64,000 nucleotides of DNA from Paramacrobiotus metropolitanus (GCF_019649055.1 NW_026570273.1:248001-312000); one strand, 5' to 3'; positions 1-10,902 are shown, counted from the first letter of the stretch. Notes: generated by a model not told the origin, from the sequence alone. Translations and numbers: made by a program.

Positions 1-562
1 GTCAGTCTGTACTGCATAGCATGTGCCGGTAATCGGAAACAACAAACATACCGTAATACATGTATACACTGTATTCTTGTGTTACTTGCTGATTCTTTTG
101 AACCTTTAATTCTGTTACAGCAGTTTTACCTCATACAATTTCACCCGATGGCAGAATAAGTACAAACAAGAAAGACACAGAATAAAATATATGGAATTTA
201 TTTCCAACAGAAATTTATCTGCATGAGGAAATATGTTCATAGCCTACAGCTTTTAACTTTCAAGGATACGGAATCAATTCGTGTTTGTTGTTTATAATGC
301 CGAAGGCCCGACAGTAACTGTTCGATGATCCGTGAGATATTTCTCAGAAACTGATTATTCAGACTCGTTCCGATTGCTTTTCTTGATTATCAAGTCGCAC
401 AGCTTTAAGGTTCCACCGGGCCACCGGCAGCATGCGCGGCACATTTTACCAGCTCAACTGGAACCTAGTAAACAGTTGCTTCAACTCTGCTGTTAATTTT
501 TATTTTATCAGTGGGGACTACGAGTACTGACTAGTAGCCAGTCAAACAAGGAACTGAAGACG

Positions 563-778
563 ATGGTTTCTTTACTTTCCTATTTGTGGATTGCTTCTGT
601 GCTATTAGGTTCGCTGTGTCATGGCGACGATAGTTGCGTGGAAATGGACTTCCGATGCCAACGTGTATTGCGTGATTCTACCCTTACTCAGATAATTTCC
701 TTGGAGTGGCCTCTTACCTCTGCGCATAGCGATCTAGCTGACAACTTCTGCCGGTATTCAGATCTCGATTTTTGCTAA
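563..778 (+). CDS. Putative small secreted cysteine-containing protein, 71 aa
   Basis: This short single-exon ORF starts with a typical signal peptide: a hydrophobic core rich in Leu, Ser and Val, ending near residue 21 at a Gly-Asp-Asp transition. The mature part is about 50 residues, acidic, and has four cysteines, the last being the C-terminal residue. An AATAAA-type polyadenylation signal lies about 8 bases after the stop, which favours a real transcript end. No family is recognised, so the role (secreted peptide or extracellular protein) is inferred from the leader alone. It could equally be a chance ORF. Confidence 0.4.
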   Translation: MVSLLSYLWIASVLLGSLCHGDDSCVEMDFRCQRVLRDSTLTQIISLEWPLTSAHSDLADNFCRYSDLDFC

Positions 779-1790
779 TACGACAAAATAAAATGCAAAT
801 AAAAAACTTATTAATCCCTGACTAGCAAACTAAGCTCGAAAAGCAATAAAATCAACAAACAAACCTGTGAGAAAGATATTTCTTTTCCACTGGAACCGAA
901 TTTAAGTTGTAAGAAAACAAATTTCGCCGTTATTAAGGTAATTAATATTTATTAAACCATTTTCGCTATTAACCCGTTGACGGGCATTGGCGTCAGGGCG
1001 CAACGTGGTGTTCATGGTTTTTTTCCAAGTGATCGCGAGCAGTTAATTGATATCCCTTTGCATAACTAGCAACAAGGGACCTTAAAGCAGCAGTAACAAC
1101 AGAACTCAAACTTGTATCTTAAGTTAATTACAAACTACAGGTGTCCATAAATGACCAATTTCGGACTTTGTGACCTCTCGGAGATCTTGCTAATTAACTA
1201 AATAGTGGATGAGTAATTAAATCGGAGATAATTCAACAAGGTACAATTGACAACGCTTTATTCAAAAATGTCCAACGCAGATTCTATAAGTTGAACCATA
1301 GATGACCGCAGTCCGTCAAAAACGTGTGTTGCGTGCCAACACCATTGCCCATGAAGGGTTGTGAATACACGGGCGGGTGCACTTTCGACAGATTCTTATC
1401 ACTACGTAACCGGAATAATTTAATATCGGTTCGGACGCCAAACATGCACCATGCGGTTTGGTTGTTGGAAGTTGGCAAAACATGGGGTTGCTGAACACCA
1501 CCCCGGGCGGTCGGCATGGTAGACGTGATTCTAATTCTATCGTCAGTGTATAATGTCGCTCTGTGAATTGAAATGGCAGCACAATACTGCTTTCTGCCGC
1601 GTTCCACCTTTGATACCGAATGCCGATGCACCGCTTGGGCAAGCAAAGCTGTGAAGCCACGTAGCTTTAAAAAACCATGCAAATTTTGAGTTTTGACCAG
1701 TCTCGGGCGACTGCGAACTGTTATGATCACATTAGTGATGTTAACGTTTCCGAACAGCCTTAGCTCGATAGGTCACATCCGGTCGCTAAT
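779..1790. other. Intergenic, no supported gene
   Basis: The sequence is AT-rich at first (780-1260) and more mixed later. Overlapping open frames on the minus strand at 1284-1730 show no domain, signal peptide or splice context, and I do not regard them as genes. Confidence 0.5.
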
Positions 1791-1794
1791 GAGT

Positions 1795-1970
1795 TTCGTT
1801 CCAAAAGTGCGAGTGACAACTAATATCAGGTTCGGCGCCAATCGCCTTTGTATCTGAACCATTTCCGCCGCTTTCCCCATACCGGCAACTGCGGCCACAT
1901 CCAGGAAACGTGCAAAGCCGAACAATGTACGCAGTGTGAAGGTAACTCGGTGTGTCAATGTTAAATTGCA
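1795..1970 (+). pseudogene. Remnant of a retroelement gag-like zinc knuckle
   Basis: Read on +, the segment encodes a degenerate CCHC-like stretch (GNCGHIQETC, then CxxC). A few codons upstream is a Thr/Arg/Phe-rich run resembling the region before zinc knuckles in LINE ORF1 proteins. A stop codon and a frame change separate the two. This looks like a decayed retrotransposon ORF1 or gag fragment. The assignment rests on one short motif and is weak. Confidence 0.25.
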
Positions 1971-2259
1971 CAAAGACTGCTCCGTTTAGTGCCATAGGAG
2001 AGACTGATGAAAGTTTTGGGGAGGAATAGTCTCAGAATCGCTTGTTTTCTACGTTTTTTATATGTAGCATCGGTCAAAATGCAAGAAAACGGGTTTTGGC
2101 AGTTTTTAATTTTGTACTGACCAGTGGTCAAATTGTTGACCACTTCCATACTTCTGTTTTAAAGTAATTTTTTTGTGCTATTTAATGAAGTAACTGCTTT
2201 TACTTTATTCCTGTTAACCTCATTGTCGCAAAAATACGGATTTATATGCTGTAGACCGT

Positions 2260-3970
2260 CCATGGGCATTGGCGTTGGCAAACACCCTAGTCACCACCGC
2301 TGACCTATGGTCAGCACAAGCCCACAAAAAATTCCCTATCTTAACTGATTTTTTTCATCGGGAAATCTTGATTTTCAAAAGAAAATTCGCACTCCTTCGG
2401 GTACCGCCCGCTGGAGGGTTAAGAATGTGGACCAAAATTTTGAAAAACAGTGGGCGTAAAATAAGGATAATGTATTGCGACGGAGTTCAGTTATGAAGCG
2501 CTTAAATTATCCACGTTCTAGCGTTCGAAAGGAAAGCGGAAAATGCGTGGAAGAACTGCTGACGCGTTGCTCGAGCCAGGCTTTTGTTCGTGATAATCGA
2601 AGGTATAAGTGGTACGAGGCCAAGAGCGATATTCTTTTGAGCACACTGTGCGCATCCGCCGTCAACCCCGTAGAATTCATCCGGGCCTTCGCGGAGTGCT
2701 TCGTTAAAGGCAGAGAATTTTTTTGGAATGTTGTACCCAGTATCCATGATGACTACGCCGAAGCGCGCAATGCTACAACGGCACTCCGGATGGCCTGCAA
2801 GTAAGCTGAAAAGATTGGTTCAAATTTCAAAGTAGCAATACTAGGAATGGTAAACTTGCGCAATAGTCTAGAAGGAGCATAATAAATGCTCCTGACAAGA
2901 AAAGCTCGTAACCCACATGAGCCATTTCCATCGTAAAAAGTAATTTTTGTTTAACTACTAGTATTTTTACCTTTCGGGTTACCTCTATGTTGAAAATTTT
3001 ATAAGTAAACAAAAAAAAATTTCAGAGACTTTCACCTCTCAAACCACTGATAACCGACTAACGTGGCGGCATAAACGGTTTTTAACTTAAATATCTGAAA
3101 CTGCCTTTTCCGTTTTAAAAATCCTCGCTTTCTTATTATTGTTGGAATTTCGAAGGAAGTTTATTGTAACTGCCACTGAGATAAGGTTGCCCGTGATGCA
3201 ACTGCGAATGGTTTTTCATGTGGACTACAGCTGCCGATGTCCTGACAATAAAGCATCCTGCAATTTACAGGACATCTCGATTGTTTGCCGAGGTAAACGG
3301 AAGTGTCAAAACCAGCTGGGTAGCGTCTTGTGGCCAGAAACCGGTAGATGTCCTCATCAAAGGTCATAAACTCATGCACGACGCGGCTTGCTTGTAACCA
3401 CAACACCATCAAACTCAATAAGCAATTGATTTTTGCGATAAACTCGTGGTGAATAAAATGGATTCTTGTTATTTCCTTATTTTCAGTATTTTCATACTCC
3501 AGTCATGCCTTTCAGAAATTCAAACTACGACACAGTACAGTATCTATACCGTTTATTTCATTAAGCCATATGCAAGATGCAATACCATCATCACCATCGA
3601 TTCATTAAAGTTAGTGGCCCCTTTCTGTGATAATTTTTCTCAATTTTCCTTACCGCTATTTATGTAGTTGCGAAGCTCCATGCATAGTTGGCTAAGCTGC
3701 TGTTAGTTTTTGGAATTGCTGTTAGCGAAACTGTAACGCTACTTCTGCTGAGTTTTGCTCGACTCCATAGCATCAATTCAGTTATAGCGTATAAACCCGA
3801 GTAATGCTGGTCGCATTCGCACTCGTATCCAGTTTTGTGCTTTTGGCAATCCGAGCTAACTCCGCGAAAACCAATAGTGCCCTAACCAAAGCCTGTTGTA
3901 GTCGAGAGAAGTTAACTCCAATAACTAACTATTCGGCATTAGCGAAATTCTTAATTCCGTTTACAATATC
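2260..3970. repeat. Segmental duplication, copy A (partner about 9.0-10.5 kb)
   Basis: Several blocks match the 9.0-10.5 kb region in direct orientation. They are the ORF segment at 2570-2830 versus 9040-9290, the blocks around 3300-3400 versus 9870-9970, and 3800-3900 versus 10370-10460. Order and spacing are kept, so this is one duplicated segment rather than unrelated repeats. The partner copy was later split by a retrotransposon at about 7.04-9.04 kb. Confidence 0.7.
2475..2804 (+). CDS. Hypothetical protein exon, conserved in the duplicated copy
   Basis: The + frame encodes about 109 residues. Its last ~66 residues (from an Arg-Tyr-Lys-Trp run to the terminal Lys-stop) align without gaps to the frame ending at 9253, sharing VEF, AFAECFVKG and VVPSI blocks. 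Both copies stop at the same place. The opposite strand is also open in both copies, so the coding strand is not proven. No domain is recognised. It could be an exon of a larger gene or part of an old mobile element. Confidence 0.35.
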   Translation: MRRSSVMKRLNYPRSSVRKESGKCVEELLTRCSSQAFVRDNRRYKWYEAKSDILLSTLCASAVNPVEFIRAFAECFVKGREFFWNVVPSIHDDYAEARNATTALRMACK

Positions 3971-4830
3971 TGTATGGCGGCATAATAACTTTTAATATTT
4001 ATTATTCGCTTGCGAAGGCACAAACAACCGATTAAAGTTATAAGACATTGCAAACACTGGTGCAGTTGTGTCCCTTTTATGTGGTTTCTGGTCATTAGTA
4101 AGCCACGCTTGACCAAGCTGTGATACGCCAAATACCGGTACGGAACTGTAATAAATGCAGAATTTAAATAAAATGAAATAAATATAAAAATAAACAAATA
4201 ACTGAAGTAATCACTTTAACTGAAGACAAAGTAAGACTGAAGATTTTCTCATCTCAAAAGGATGGTCTTCGTTTAAAGCGCCAGCATTGCACCGAATGCG
4301 CACTAGCTGTAAGTACGAGCATTTTTCCGGAATTGAGTACTGGCCGTGCCTGTCTGTAGTTACGCCAGGATTAAGGATTCACCATCTACGGAGACCCATT
4401 TCCGGAACAAGTGCATATTGTGTGCAAGTGGGATCCGGGTCCCGTTTGAGCACAGCTACTGACACAGTTCGTTGTTCGTTCGTTACCGACATTCGTTCGT
4501 TCCAGTGATTTTTCTTTGTTGGTGTCCATATGAGCATCATTGTACACGTACGGCGTGCCTATGTGGGTTACTTTCTCGAACCACGACGAGCGAGCATAAC
4601 GGCACTGCACTTCTGCATCGCTAAGGCATTCAGTTTACTCACTTTACTGTAACCGATATTAAATTGCGCTAGTCTGTTTTGAGCTTGTGAGAATATTCTT
4701 CAGAGGCGGCTTTTATTTTTAATATGAGCTTTGACGTAACTGCATGCTGTTGTCGTACATCTGCCTGGAGTGTTAAATTATCAACTACTTATAGTTTCGT
4801 TTTGCAAGTTTTTTCGATCATTTTCTGAGA
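3971..4830. other. Intergenic, upstream of the Agenet-like locus
   Basis: No coding region is supported. The stretch before 4831 probably contains the promoter of the Agenet-like gene copy, but I see no clear TATA or initiator signal. Confidence 0.4.
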
Positions 4831-5473
4831 ATGCGCTTTATCTTTAAAACATCCGGAATATATGGAGGGAACAGCGTAGACGTACAGCTACCCGATGACG
4901 CACTCCAGCAGGGAAATGTTACTGAAATCATGGAAAACGGTCTGGTTATCGACTTCGATTGCCATGAACAGCGTTCACAATTTGTGAAATATGGAGAGAT
5001 CTTTGAATGCTTGACATCGACAGGGCAATCATCTACGAAAGATGAGAACCTCGTTGCCCGTGTATTGGATCCCAGCTCCTGGTTGCAAGTTTTGGGGCGC
5101 CCATGTGCCGGTCAACCTTGGAAGTGGTACTCCGTCAACTTATTTATTCGTGGTTTGTTCTGCAACCGCTACGCCTTAGTGGAGCTCCAGTGCGGTTCAA
5201 CCATTCATCCAGAGGTCATCCCTGTCGATCTCTTACGTACCGTACCTTCAGCCGACGACTTGAGGAAGCGGTGCATTCATTCCGAGCATTTGTCGACTGG
5301 ACGGTATCCTTTGTCGGGTCACTACGGACCTGTACATCAAGATCCGGTTATCACCACTTGTGGAATTGTTGGCGGGAGGAGCTGTTCGGCTTGCAAATTG
5401 TACCTTTATATCTGTTAAACGACACGCTTTACTATATCAAAAAAAGTCGGTTGCCACTTCCCCTGATTTACTG
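4831..5473 (+). pseudogene. FMRP-like tandem Agenet/Tudor domain exon, copy 1 (frameshifted)
   Basis: The first ~170 codons parallel the intact copy at 22049-21372. They begin MRFIFKTS, continue with a first Agenet/Tudor-like unit (GNSVDVQLPDD to VIDFDCHEQ), and then a second (LGRPCAGQPWKWYSVNL to VELQCGSTIHPEVIPVDLLR). The second resembles the second Tudor repeat of FMR1-family proteins (Ala-Asn-Glu-x-Pro-x-x-Trp-Trp type). At about 5350-5362 the frame shifts by one. The downstream part, Trp-Asn-Cys-Trp to NDTLYYI, continues in another frame and ends at a GTGAGC donor at 5474. FMR1-type Agenet pairs bind methylated peptides or RNP partners; that role here is by analogy only. The frameshift, plus several in the F-box part, indicates a pseudogene. 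Confidence 0.65.
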
Positions 5474-6033
5474 GTGAGCTTCGAGTTAGACGTTGTTAAT
5501 GTCAGTGGTCATACTTATGGGCAACGGGACAGCTACCGTTGCCCTTTACCGGTGAATAACATATTGTTGGGTAGTGGCGTTGTGCGTATGCTCTGTTCAT
5601 TTCCTGTTACACAATGCGCATACCTGTATATAGTGAGGCGATAGAGCTCAGTGTTGTTTCAACGTAGATCAAAAGAAGTGCATGCTTCGCTTAACGCCTT
5701 ATGCGCAAAAATTTCTTCTGTGCTAGAGCCCCACGGTGGCCGTTTATGCGCTTTGAATGTACTCCTGTTGGATTATCAACTGCTGATTTATTGTTAAATT
5801 TATGAATGGCGGACTCGGATATGTATCGGTATATATGTGTCGGTATATGCCAGTATTACAGCCTTAGAGTATGTATCAGTTTATTGCAGTTTACACTGTG
5901 TACACGAAAGAAACAGACATTTCTTGCAGAAGTTCAGAAAGACAACTTATGTAGCACCTCTAAACATTGGAACGAAGTTCGCAGTCAGTAAGAATTCTTT
6001 TTATAAATTTCCATTGAGGCCTTACCATTTCAG

Positions 6034-6824
6034 TTGCGCTCTTTGACACACGCTCGAAAGATATGGAAAAGCGCTTTTCTGATGGCTGGACATTTTCCGG
6101 TGCGCACTGGCTGCCGCCCCCAACCGATGACGTGGAACACATATTTACTGGTCTCGCTATACAACAAGAATTTCTGGATGCAGCTGGCGATAGGTCGCTG
6201 TCCATGTTGGCATTGAATATCCTTGAAGAAATCTTCCAGTGTCTGTACAACGTATACTACGTACAATACCGCCAGGTAAACACATTGTGGAATTCCCTTT
6301 TACATCCGGAAAAACTCCAAAAGAAATTCGAGTTTCTTTCGCCATCGGCCACACGAAGCTGGAAGTCAATAATACGACTGCAATCGTCGGTCAGACTCTG
6401 TGGAAATGCATAACCGCGACAACAGAACGAATTATTATTTCGAATGCTGTTCCATCGCTCTGCCGCCTCCTCCTGGCAAGAAGTTGGTGGTCATTGTCAA
6501 CAGACTGGTATGGAAGATGGGTGAAGATTTTGGCCGCGAGACGGTCAGCATCAGCAACGCTTTCGCTGATGTTGCTCTGGTGATCGACACTCTCATCTGG
6601 AAAACTGTAAATTTTCTGCAGTCTACGCGCATGATTTGGAGGAAGACATCTCCTTTGGTGTGCTGTATCTGGAGTCGTACACTCTGCGGATTGATTTATG
6701 GAAGATGCTAGAAGCAAATTTAGCGGTTTCAACCGTCGTCCTGGCGCATCTTGCTGCCTGGATCCGCAGGGCAGCTTGTGCAGAAGATCACCGTTTCGAC
6801 TATCTGCGTATCAATGTATCATAA
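6034..6824 (+). pseudogene. F-box gene copy 1, decayed by frameshifts
   Basis: After a CAG acceptor at 6031-6033 the frame reads EKRFSDGWTF, then an F-box-like helix pair (LNILEEIFQ, YRQVNTLWNSLL), as in the intact copy on the minus strand at 19925-19124. Homology then jumps frame near 6318 (EIRVSFA block), near 6450-6470 with about 20 residues lost, and near 6635 (GVLYLESYTLRIDLW block). The segment ends at a GT after DYLRIN, the same place where the other copies splice. No C-terminal exon like those of copies 2 and 3 was found downstream. At least three frame breaks and a deletion mark it as non-functional. The family normally pairs an F-box with a lineage-specific repeat-like region and would act as an SCF substrate receptor. 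Confidence 0.75.
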
Positions 6825-7317
6825 AGGTAACATACACACTTAGCTATTAAAAGTTGTAAACACGATGTCGTCCACTTTTCCGGGCGCGGTTAAAACGCTA
6901 AGCACGAAGGCACGCCCTCCTAATTTTTTTCTTTGAATACCTCTGTCCATTGTCAAATGCATTTCCCAACGAAAGTGGACACTGCGTTGGAGAACTGCTT
7001 ACACGCTGCTCCAGCCACGCGTTTGTTCGTGATAATGGGATAGATTATGGCGATAATCTTAGTATTATTGTGCACAGGTGCTGACGCCTGTTGCAGCGTG
7101 TCTTGATGAATCCATGTTTGTAATCTGTATCGATGCTGTTAAGTGTCTAGCGGTTAGAAGCTCTCTCTCTGGTAGCGATGCGACCTGATTCGTAGATGCC
7201 CACTGGGCAGCCACCCGTATATAAGCGATTAATCGGCGAATACTCAGCGTATTTGGCGCGTTTGCCGCCAAGGCGGTTTACGGCGCCCGCACTTTCACTA
7301 GAATCTTTATTGATTGT

Positions 7318-7974
7318 TTGTGCACCATTGATAAGCCGTGGCATAAAGTAAAGGTTAACAAACTTTTACGCTTTGAGCTGTCTTGGTGGATTAGTTTCGC
7401 TGCCGGCTTCAACGGTCTCTGTCCGTGCCCGCTGGGTGCACCTCGGACAGTTATTACTGTCTGTACTGACGCATCCTTTTCAGGATTTGGTGCGGTAGTG
7501 GAGGGCAGCTGGCTTGCCGGCACTTGGCGGTCAACAAGCTCGGATAAGCCTACTGGTTTTGAGCAAAATTGGCTGTTACCGCCATACGTGCACGCATCGC
7601 TAGAACGCAATATCAACTTTTTAGAGCTGATAGCCGCGTGTATTCCGCTCATAGTTTTTGCTTCCAATTTTGAAGGCACCAAAGTTGTCGTTCTCTCAGA
7701 TAACACGCAAACCGTGCCATTTCTGAACAGAGGCACAACTAAAAATGTAGAGGCGTTGAAATGGCTTAAGCTCGTATTTGCCGCAAGCAATGCTCACAAC
7801 TTCCGAGTGGTCGCTACACACTCGGCTGGAGTTAAGAATGTGTTGGCGGATGCCCTGAGCAGATTAACAGAGACCCCGCAACATGCCTCACGTTTTTTCG
7901 AATATTATAAGTTTAATTTTCCCGGCCCCAATTTACCGTCTTGTCCCTGTTGCAGTCTTCCAACTGCGCCGTGA
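7318..7974 (+). CDS. Retrotransposon RNase H domain (DIRS-like)
   Basis: The frame contains the four acidic positions of an RNase H fold: Asp in VCTDASFSGFG, Glu in ERNINFLELIA, Asp in VVLSDNTQTV and Asp in KNVLADALSRL. The final DALSRL motif is typical of the RNase H end in DIRS and related elements. RNase H degrades the RNA strand during reverse transcription. The reading frame has no reverse transcriptase in front of it and begins without a convincing start, so this is the 3' remainder of a larger polyprotein. It overlaps the recombinase frame by about 90 nt, an arrangement known in DIRS elements. Confidence 0.8.
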   Translation: MCTIDKPWHKVKVNKLLRFELSWWISFAAGFNGLCPCPLGAPRTVITVCTDASFSGFGAVVEGSWLAGTWRSTSSDKPTGFEQNWLLPPYVHASLERNINFLELIAACIPLIVFASNFEGTKVVVLSDNTQTVPFLNRGTTKNVEALKWLKLVFAASNAHNFRVVATHSAGVKNVLADALSRLTETPQHASRFFEYYKFNFPGPNLPSCPCCSLPTAP

Positions 7975-8908
7975 GCTGTCCGAGCTTCGGTTTAAGTCAA
8001 TGGCGGCTACCACCTCGAAAACACGTTCTTCCCAATGGAGAACGTTCGTGACCTTTTGCGAGCGGTACAAGTTGCGCGCTCTTCCTGCTGAAGAGGAGAC
8101 TGTTGCTCTTTACGTTGCTCATTTATCAAAAACATTAGAGTTTGCAACAGTAAAAAATTATGTTTCTAGTTCAAGTTCATTTCATACGCTAAATAATTTT
8201 CCTCCTCCGGATTTAAATCATTTTTTGATAAAGCAGGCTTTGACCGGCTTGCAGCGCATTCGAACTGAGCTACCGAATAAGCGGGATCCGCTTATGCCAG
8301 CGGATTTATTAAAAATCCACGGTAGTTTGGGTTTGATGGAGAAAAAGTACCGCTGCTGTTTCTGGACAGCTACGGTGGTTGGATTTTTCTCCCTACTGCG
8401 CAGCGCAAATTTATTCAAGAGCGATGTGGGTTGTCACCTTCTCGCAGGCGACGTGCAGTTTACGCAGGATAGCGCCTTGCTGTCGGTTCGGGTTCTAAAG
8501 ACTGACCGTTTTCAGCAGAAAACGATAACTGTACCAGTCCTCAAACTCGATAAGAAAAACCCTTTGTGCCCTGTAAGGGCGCTGGGAAAGCTGTTAAACT
8601 CAGTTGAGATACAGCCGCAAGACGCGCTATTCTCGTACATTGATGCCGACCATTTGTTGCCAATGTGTTCTAGCCTATACAACAAGTTATTATCCGCCGC
8701 CGCCTCCTATGCCGGCATTCCATCCTCCCGCGTATCCGCCCATTCGCTACGCAGCGGCGCCGCAACATATGCAGCCTCCGTGGGGATTCCACCCGAATCC
8801 CTGAAGGCCCAAGGACATTGGCGCAGCGATTGCTACCAGCGGTATATTCAACGGGACCACCAATTCCGGCTGGAGTTCTGCCACGCCATTCGCGACGCCC
8901 TTCAATAA
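7883..8908 (+). CDS. Tyrosine recombinase of a DIRS-like retrotransposon, 341 aa
   Basis: The protein has the catalytic layout of a phage-integrase-type tyrosine recombinase: Arg173 in LLRSANLF, His287-x-x-Arg290 in AHSLRSGAA, His312 in GHW, and the nucleophile Tyr318 or Tyr321 in CYQRYI. An N-terminal SAM-like core-binding region is at about residues 35-130. It would integrate a circular cDNA without a target-site duplication. The frame is intact and all catalytic residues are present, so the copy is fairly young although the element lacks its reverse transcriptase. The start is uncertain because the frame overlaps the RNase H ORF; Met40 (AATTSKTRSS follows) is an alternative start. Confidence 0.88.
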   Translation: MPHVFSNIISLIFPAPIYRLVPVAVFQLRRELSELRFKSMAATTSKTRSSQWRTFVTFCERYKLRALPAEEETVALYVAHLSKTLEFATVKNYVSSSSSFHTLNNFPPPDLNHFLIKQALTGLQRIRTELPNKRDPLMPADLLKIHGSLGLMEKKYRCCFWTATVVGFFSLLRSANLFKSDVGCHLLAGDVQFTQDSALLSVRVLKTDRFQQKTITVPVLKLDKKNPLCPVRALGKLLNSVEIQPQDALFSYIDADHLLPMCSSLYNKLLSAAASYAGIPSSRVSAHSLRSGAATYAASVGIPPESLKAQGHWRSDCYQRYIQRDHQFRLEFCHAIRDALQ

Positions 8909-9379
8909 TCCTTACCCAATCCTGTTTTACCTCATTTGTGTCTGCTCTTTCTGGGGGTTTGGAGGTTGTTTTTCCCTTGCGGTTGTGTTCAATGAGAAAT
9001 AAATAAGCCCCCTTTTGAGTTGTGGTGTCGCACCGGAAACAATAATCCCAGATATAAGTGGCACGGGGCCCAGAGCGATATTCTTATGGGCACGCTGTGC
9101 GCTACCGCCGTCCACCCCGTTGAATTCGTAAGTGCCTTCGCGGAGTGCTTCGTTAAAGGAGGTCATTTTCTTCAGGATGTTGTGCCCAGTATTCGGGATG
9201 ACTTCGCCCAAGCAAACAATGAAACTACAGCACACCGAGCGGTCTGGAAGTAAGCCGAGAAGACCGGTTTAAACTTAAAAGTGGTAATACGGGGGCGTAG
9301 TGAACTAGAGTAATAGGGTTACTGTCTAGAATCCTTTCAAAAATGCAAGCTTTTGACGAACAGAAACCACTTCCTTCGT

Positions 9380-9525
9380 AAAATTACTTTCTTGTGTAGC
9401 TGTTTGTTTCTTGTTTAGCTTGTTTCTTGTTTTAAAATTACTTTCTTGTTTAGCTGTTTAGCTTTCTTGTTTAGTTTAGCTTTCTTGTTTAGCTTCTTAC
9501 TTTCTTGTTTTACTTTTGGACAACC
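9380..9525 (+). repeat. TTTCTTGTTTAGC-type short tandem repeat
   Basis: A pyrimidine-rich run repeats a unit close to TTTCTTGTTTAGC five to six times with slippage variants. It sits in the duplicated segment, whose other copy near 2.95 kb lacks the expansion. Confidence 0.7.
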
Positions 9526-10809
9526 TCTAGGAAAATTCTATAATAAAGAAATCCAGAGACTTTTACTTCTCGGACCAGTTATCACCGCCCAGTTCGGCAG
9601 GTCAATCGGCTTTTTACGAAAGCTTTGAAAAACGTCTCCACTTTTCACCGTTCTTTGAATCCTCGCTTTCCTGTTATAGTTGAGGTTTTCACCGGGCACA
9701 TTGATATTACTGTCATTGCAACAAGACAATACGTGCGGTGTAATTGCAAAAAGTTTTTCTCTTTACTAGCTGATGGAATAGTTTTTCCCTTTAGCTAATG
9801 AAATTCTGGCAATAAAACGGTCTGCGCTTACAGGATGCAATGATTAGTTGCCGAACGGATAACTGGGAGTGCCAAAGCCAGTTTGGTGGCCCATTGTGGC
9901 CAAAGAGCGTATAAATGTCCTTATCGACGGCTATAGACTCATGCACGATGCGGCGTGCTTGTGACCACGACACGGTCAACACACAACTAATTTGTGGTGC
10001 AGTCAGTATAAATTACTGTATTTCTTGCTATATAATATTTTTTCTATTTCAGTGGTGTTTTCAGAATGGAAACCACGACAACCCACCGTTTATTTCGTTT
10101 AATAATCTGCCGGATTTCATGACCATTATCGTTGGTTTTCGTTGGTGTTAGCGACCCTTTTCATTTAATCGTTCCTCACAAATTTCGGTGCCGACAATTA
10201 TCTGCGAAGCGCCGTAGTTGGGATGACTTTGTTATCAACATTTTTGAATTACTTTCCGAAGGAACAATGGTCAGGATCTTAGTTGACTTTTCTACCGGTC
10301 AGCGGAACTTTAAGGTTACCATTGCTCAGCTCTTTATCGTCAAATGGGCTAAAACATACAGAACTGGGTAGTGTTGGTCGCACCTCAATTCCAGTCGGCG
10401 TTTCGAAATTCCGAGATGACTCCGCGAAAACTGATAATGTGCTAGCCAAAGTTGCCCACGTCTGTCGTAACAAAGAACAGTCAATTCGTACATCTGTCTC
10501 CCGTTCTCTAGTAACCATCATTTTACTTTGGTATACAGTACTGAATAAATCAGGAATTTCGATTAAACAAGAGACCGGGCTAATGTTAGCGCATAGTTCA
10601 AGTTCGGTCCCATAACGCTTACTGCAAATATTTCCAAATTAAAAAGAAGCCGTTCAACAGAATATACCTAAGTTTAGCCGTGGGAAGAGAATACTGAGCA
10701 CTGTTTACCTGCATGGCACATGCTCGCGCGATGACCGTTCCGGCATGCTTAAAACAACCTAGTCCATTCGCCTTACTGCGAACATGGTAAAAAAATAGGT
10801 GACTGCTAT

Positions 10810-10902
10810 GCGCCCCGACAAACCGGGCGCTTAGAATTTAGCTATGCGCCCCGGTGTCCGGGCGCACAGAATTTGGCTTTGCGCCCCGAATTTCCGGGCG
10901 TA
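10810..10902. repeat. Three GC-rich hairpin units, left end of the element
   Basis: Three units of about 37 bp each contain GCGCCCCG, a 4-6 base spacer and CCGGGCG(C), so each can fold into a short strong hairpin. The units are linked by TAGAATTTA- or CAGAATTTG-like spacers. The right end (17885-17945) carries the inverted counterpart. They may be the terminal inverted repeats or transposase binding sites; this is inference. Confidence 0.7.

Larger units (their letters stand above)
7040..9040 (+). mobile_element. 5'-truncated DIRS-like tyrosine-recombinase retrotransposon
   Basis: The insert lies between two halves of a sequence that is continuous in copy A. It carries an RNase H reading frame followed by an overlapping tyrosine recombinase frame, the order found in DIRS-superfamily elements. 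The reverse transcriptase expected upstream is missing, so the element is 5'-truncated or a rearranged copy. Exact termini are uncertain. The two junctions carry short complementary runs (ATAATGGGA and AATAATCCCA), but I see no clean target-site duplication, which is normal for YR elements. Confidence 0.75.
6960..10460. repeat. Segmental duplication, copy B, split by a YR retrotransposon
   Basis: A short 5' piece at about 6975-7035 matches copy A (GGAGAACTGCT to GTTCGTGATAAT). The homology resumes at about 9045 with GATATAAGTGG. The intervening ~2 kb is the YR retroelement. The 3' part runs to about 10460 and matches copy A to about 3900. The ORF segment ending at 9253 is the counterpart of the one ending at 2804. 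Confidence 0.65.

Noticed and set aside
1284-1730. Two overlapping minus-strand frames of 114-148 codons
   Set aside because: No domain or conservation elsewhere in the window, and no start or splice evidence.
7278-7790. 170-codon minus-strand frame opposite the RNase H ORF
   Set aside because: It is the antisense shadow of a frame with all four RNase H acidic motifs.
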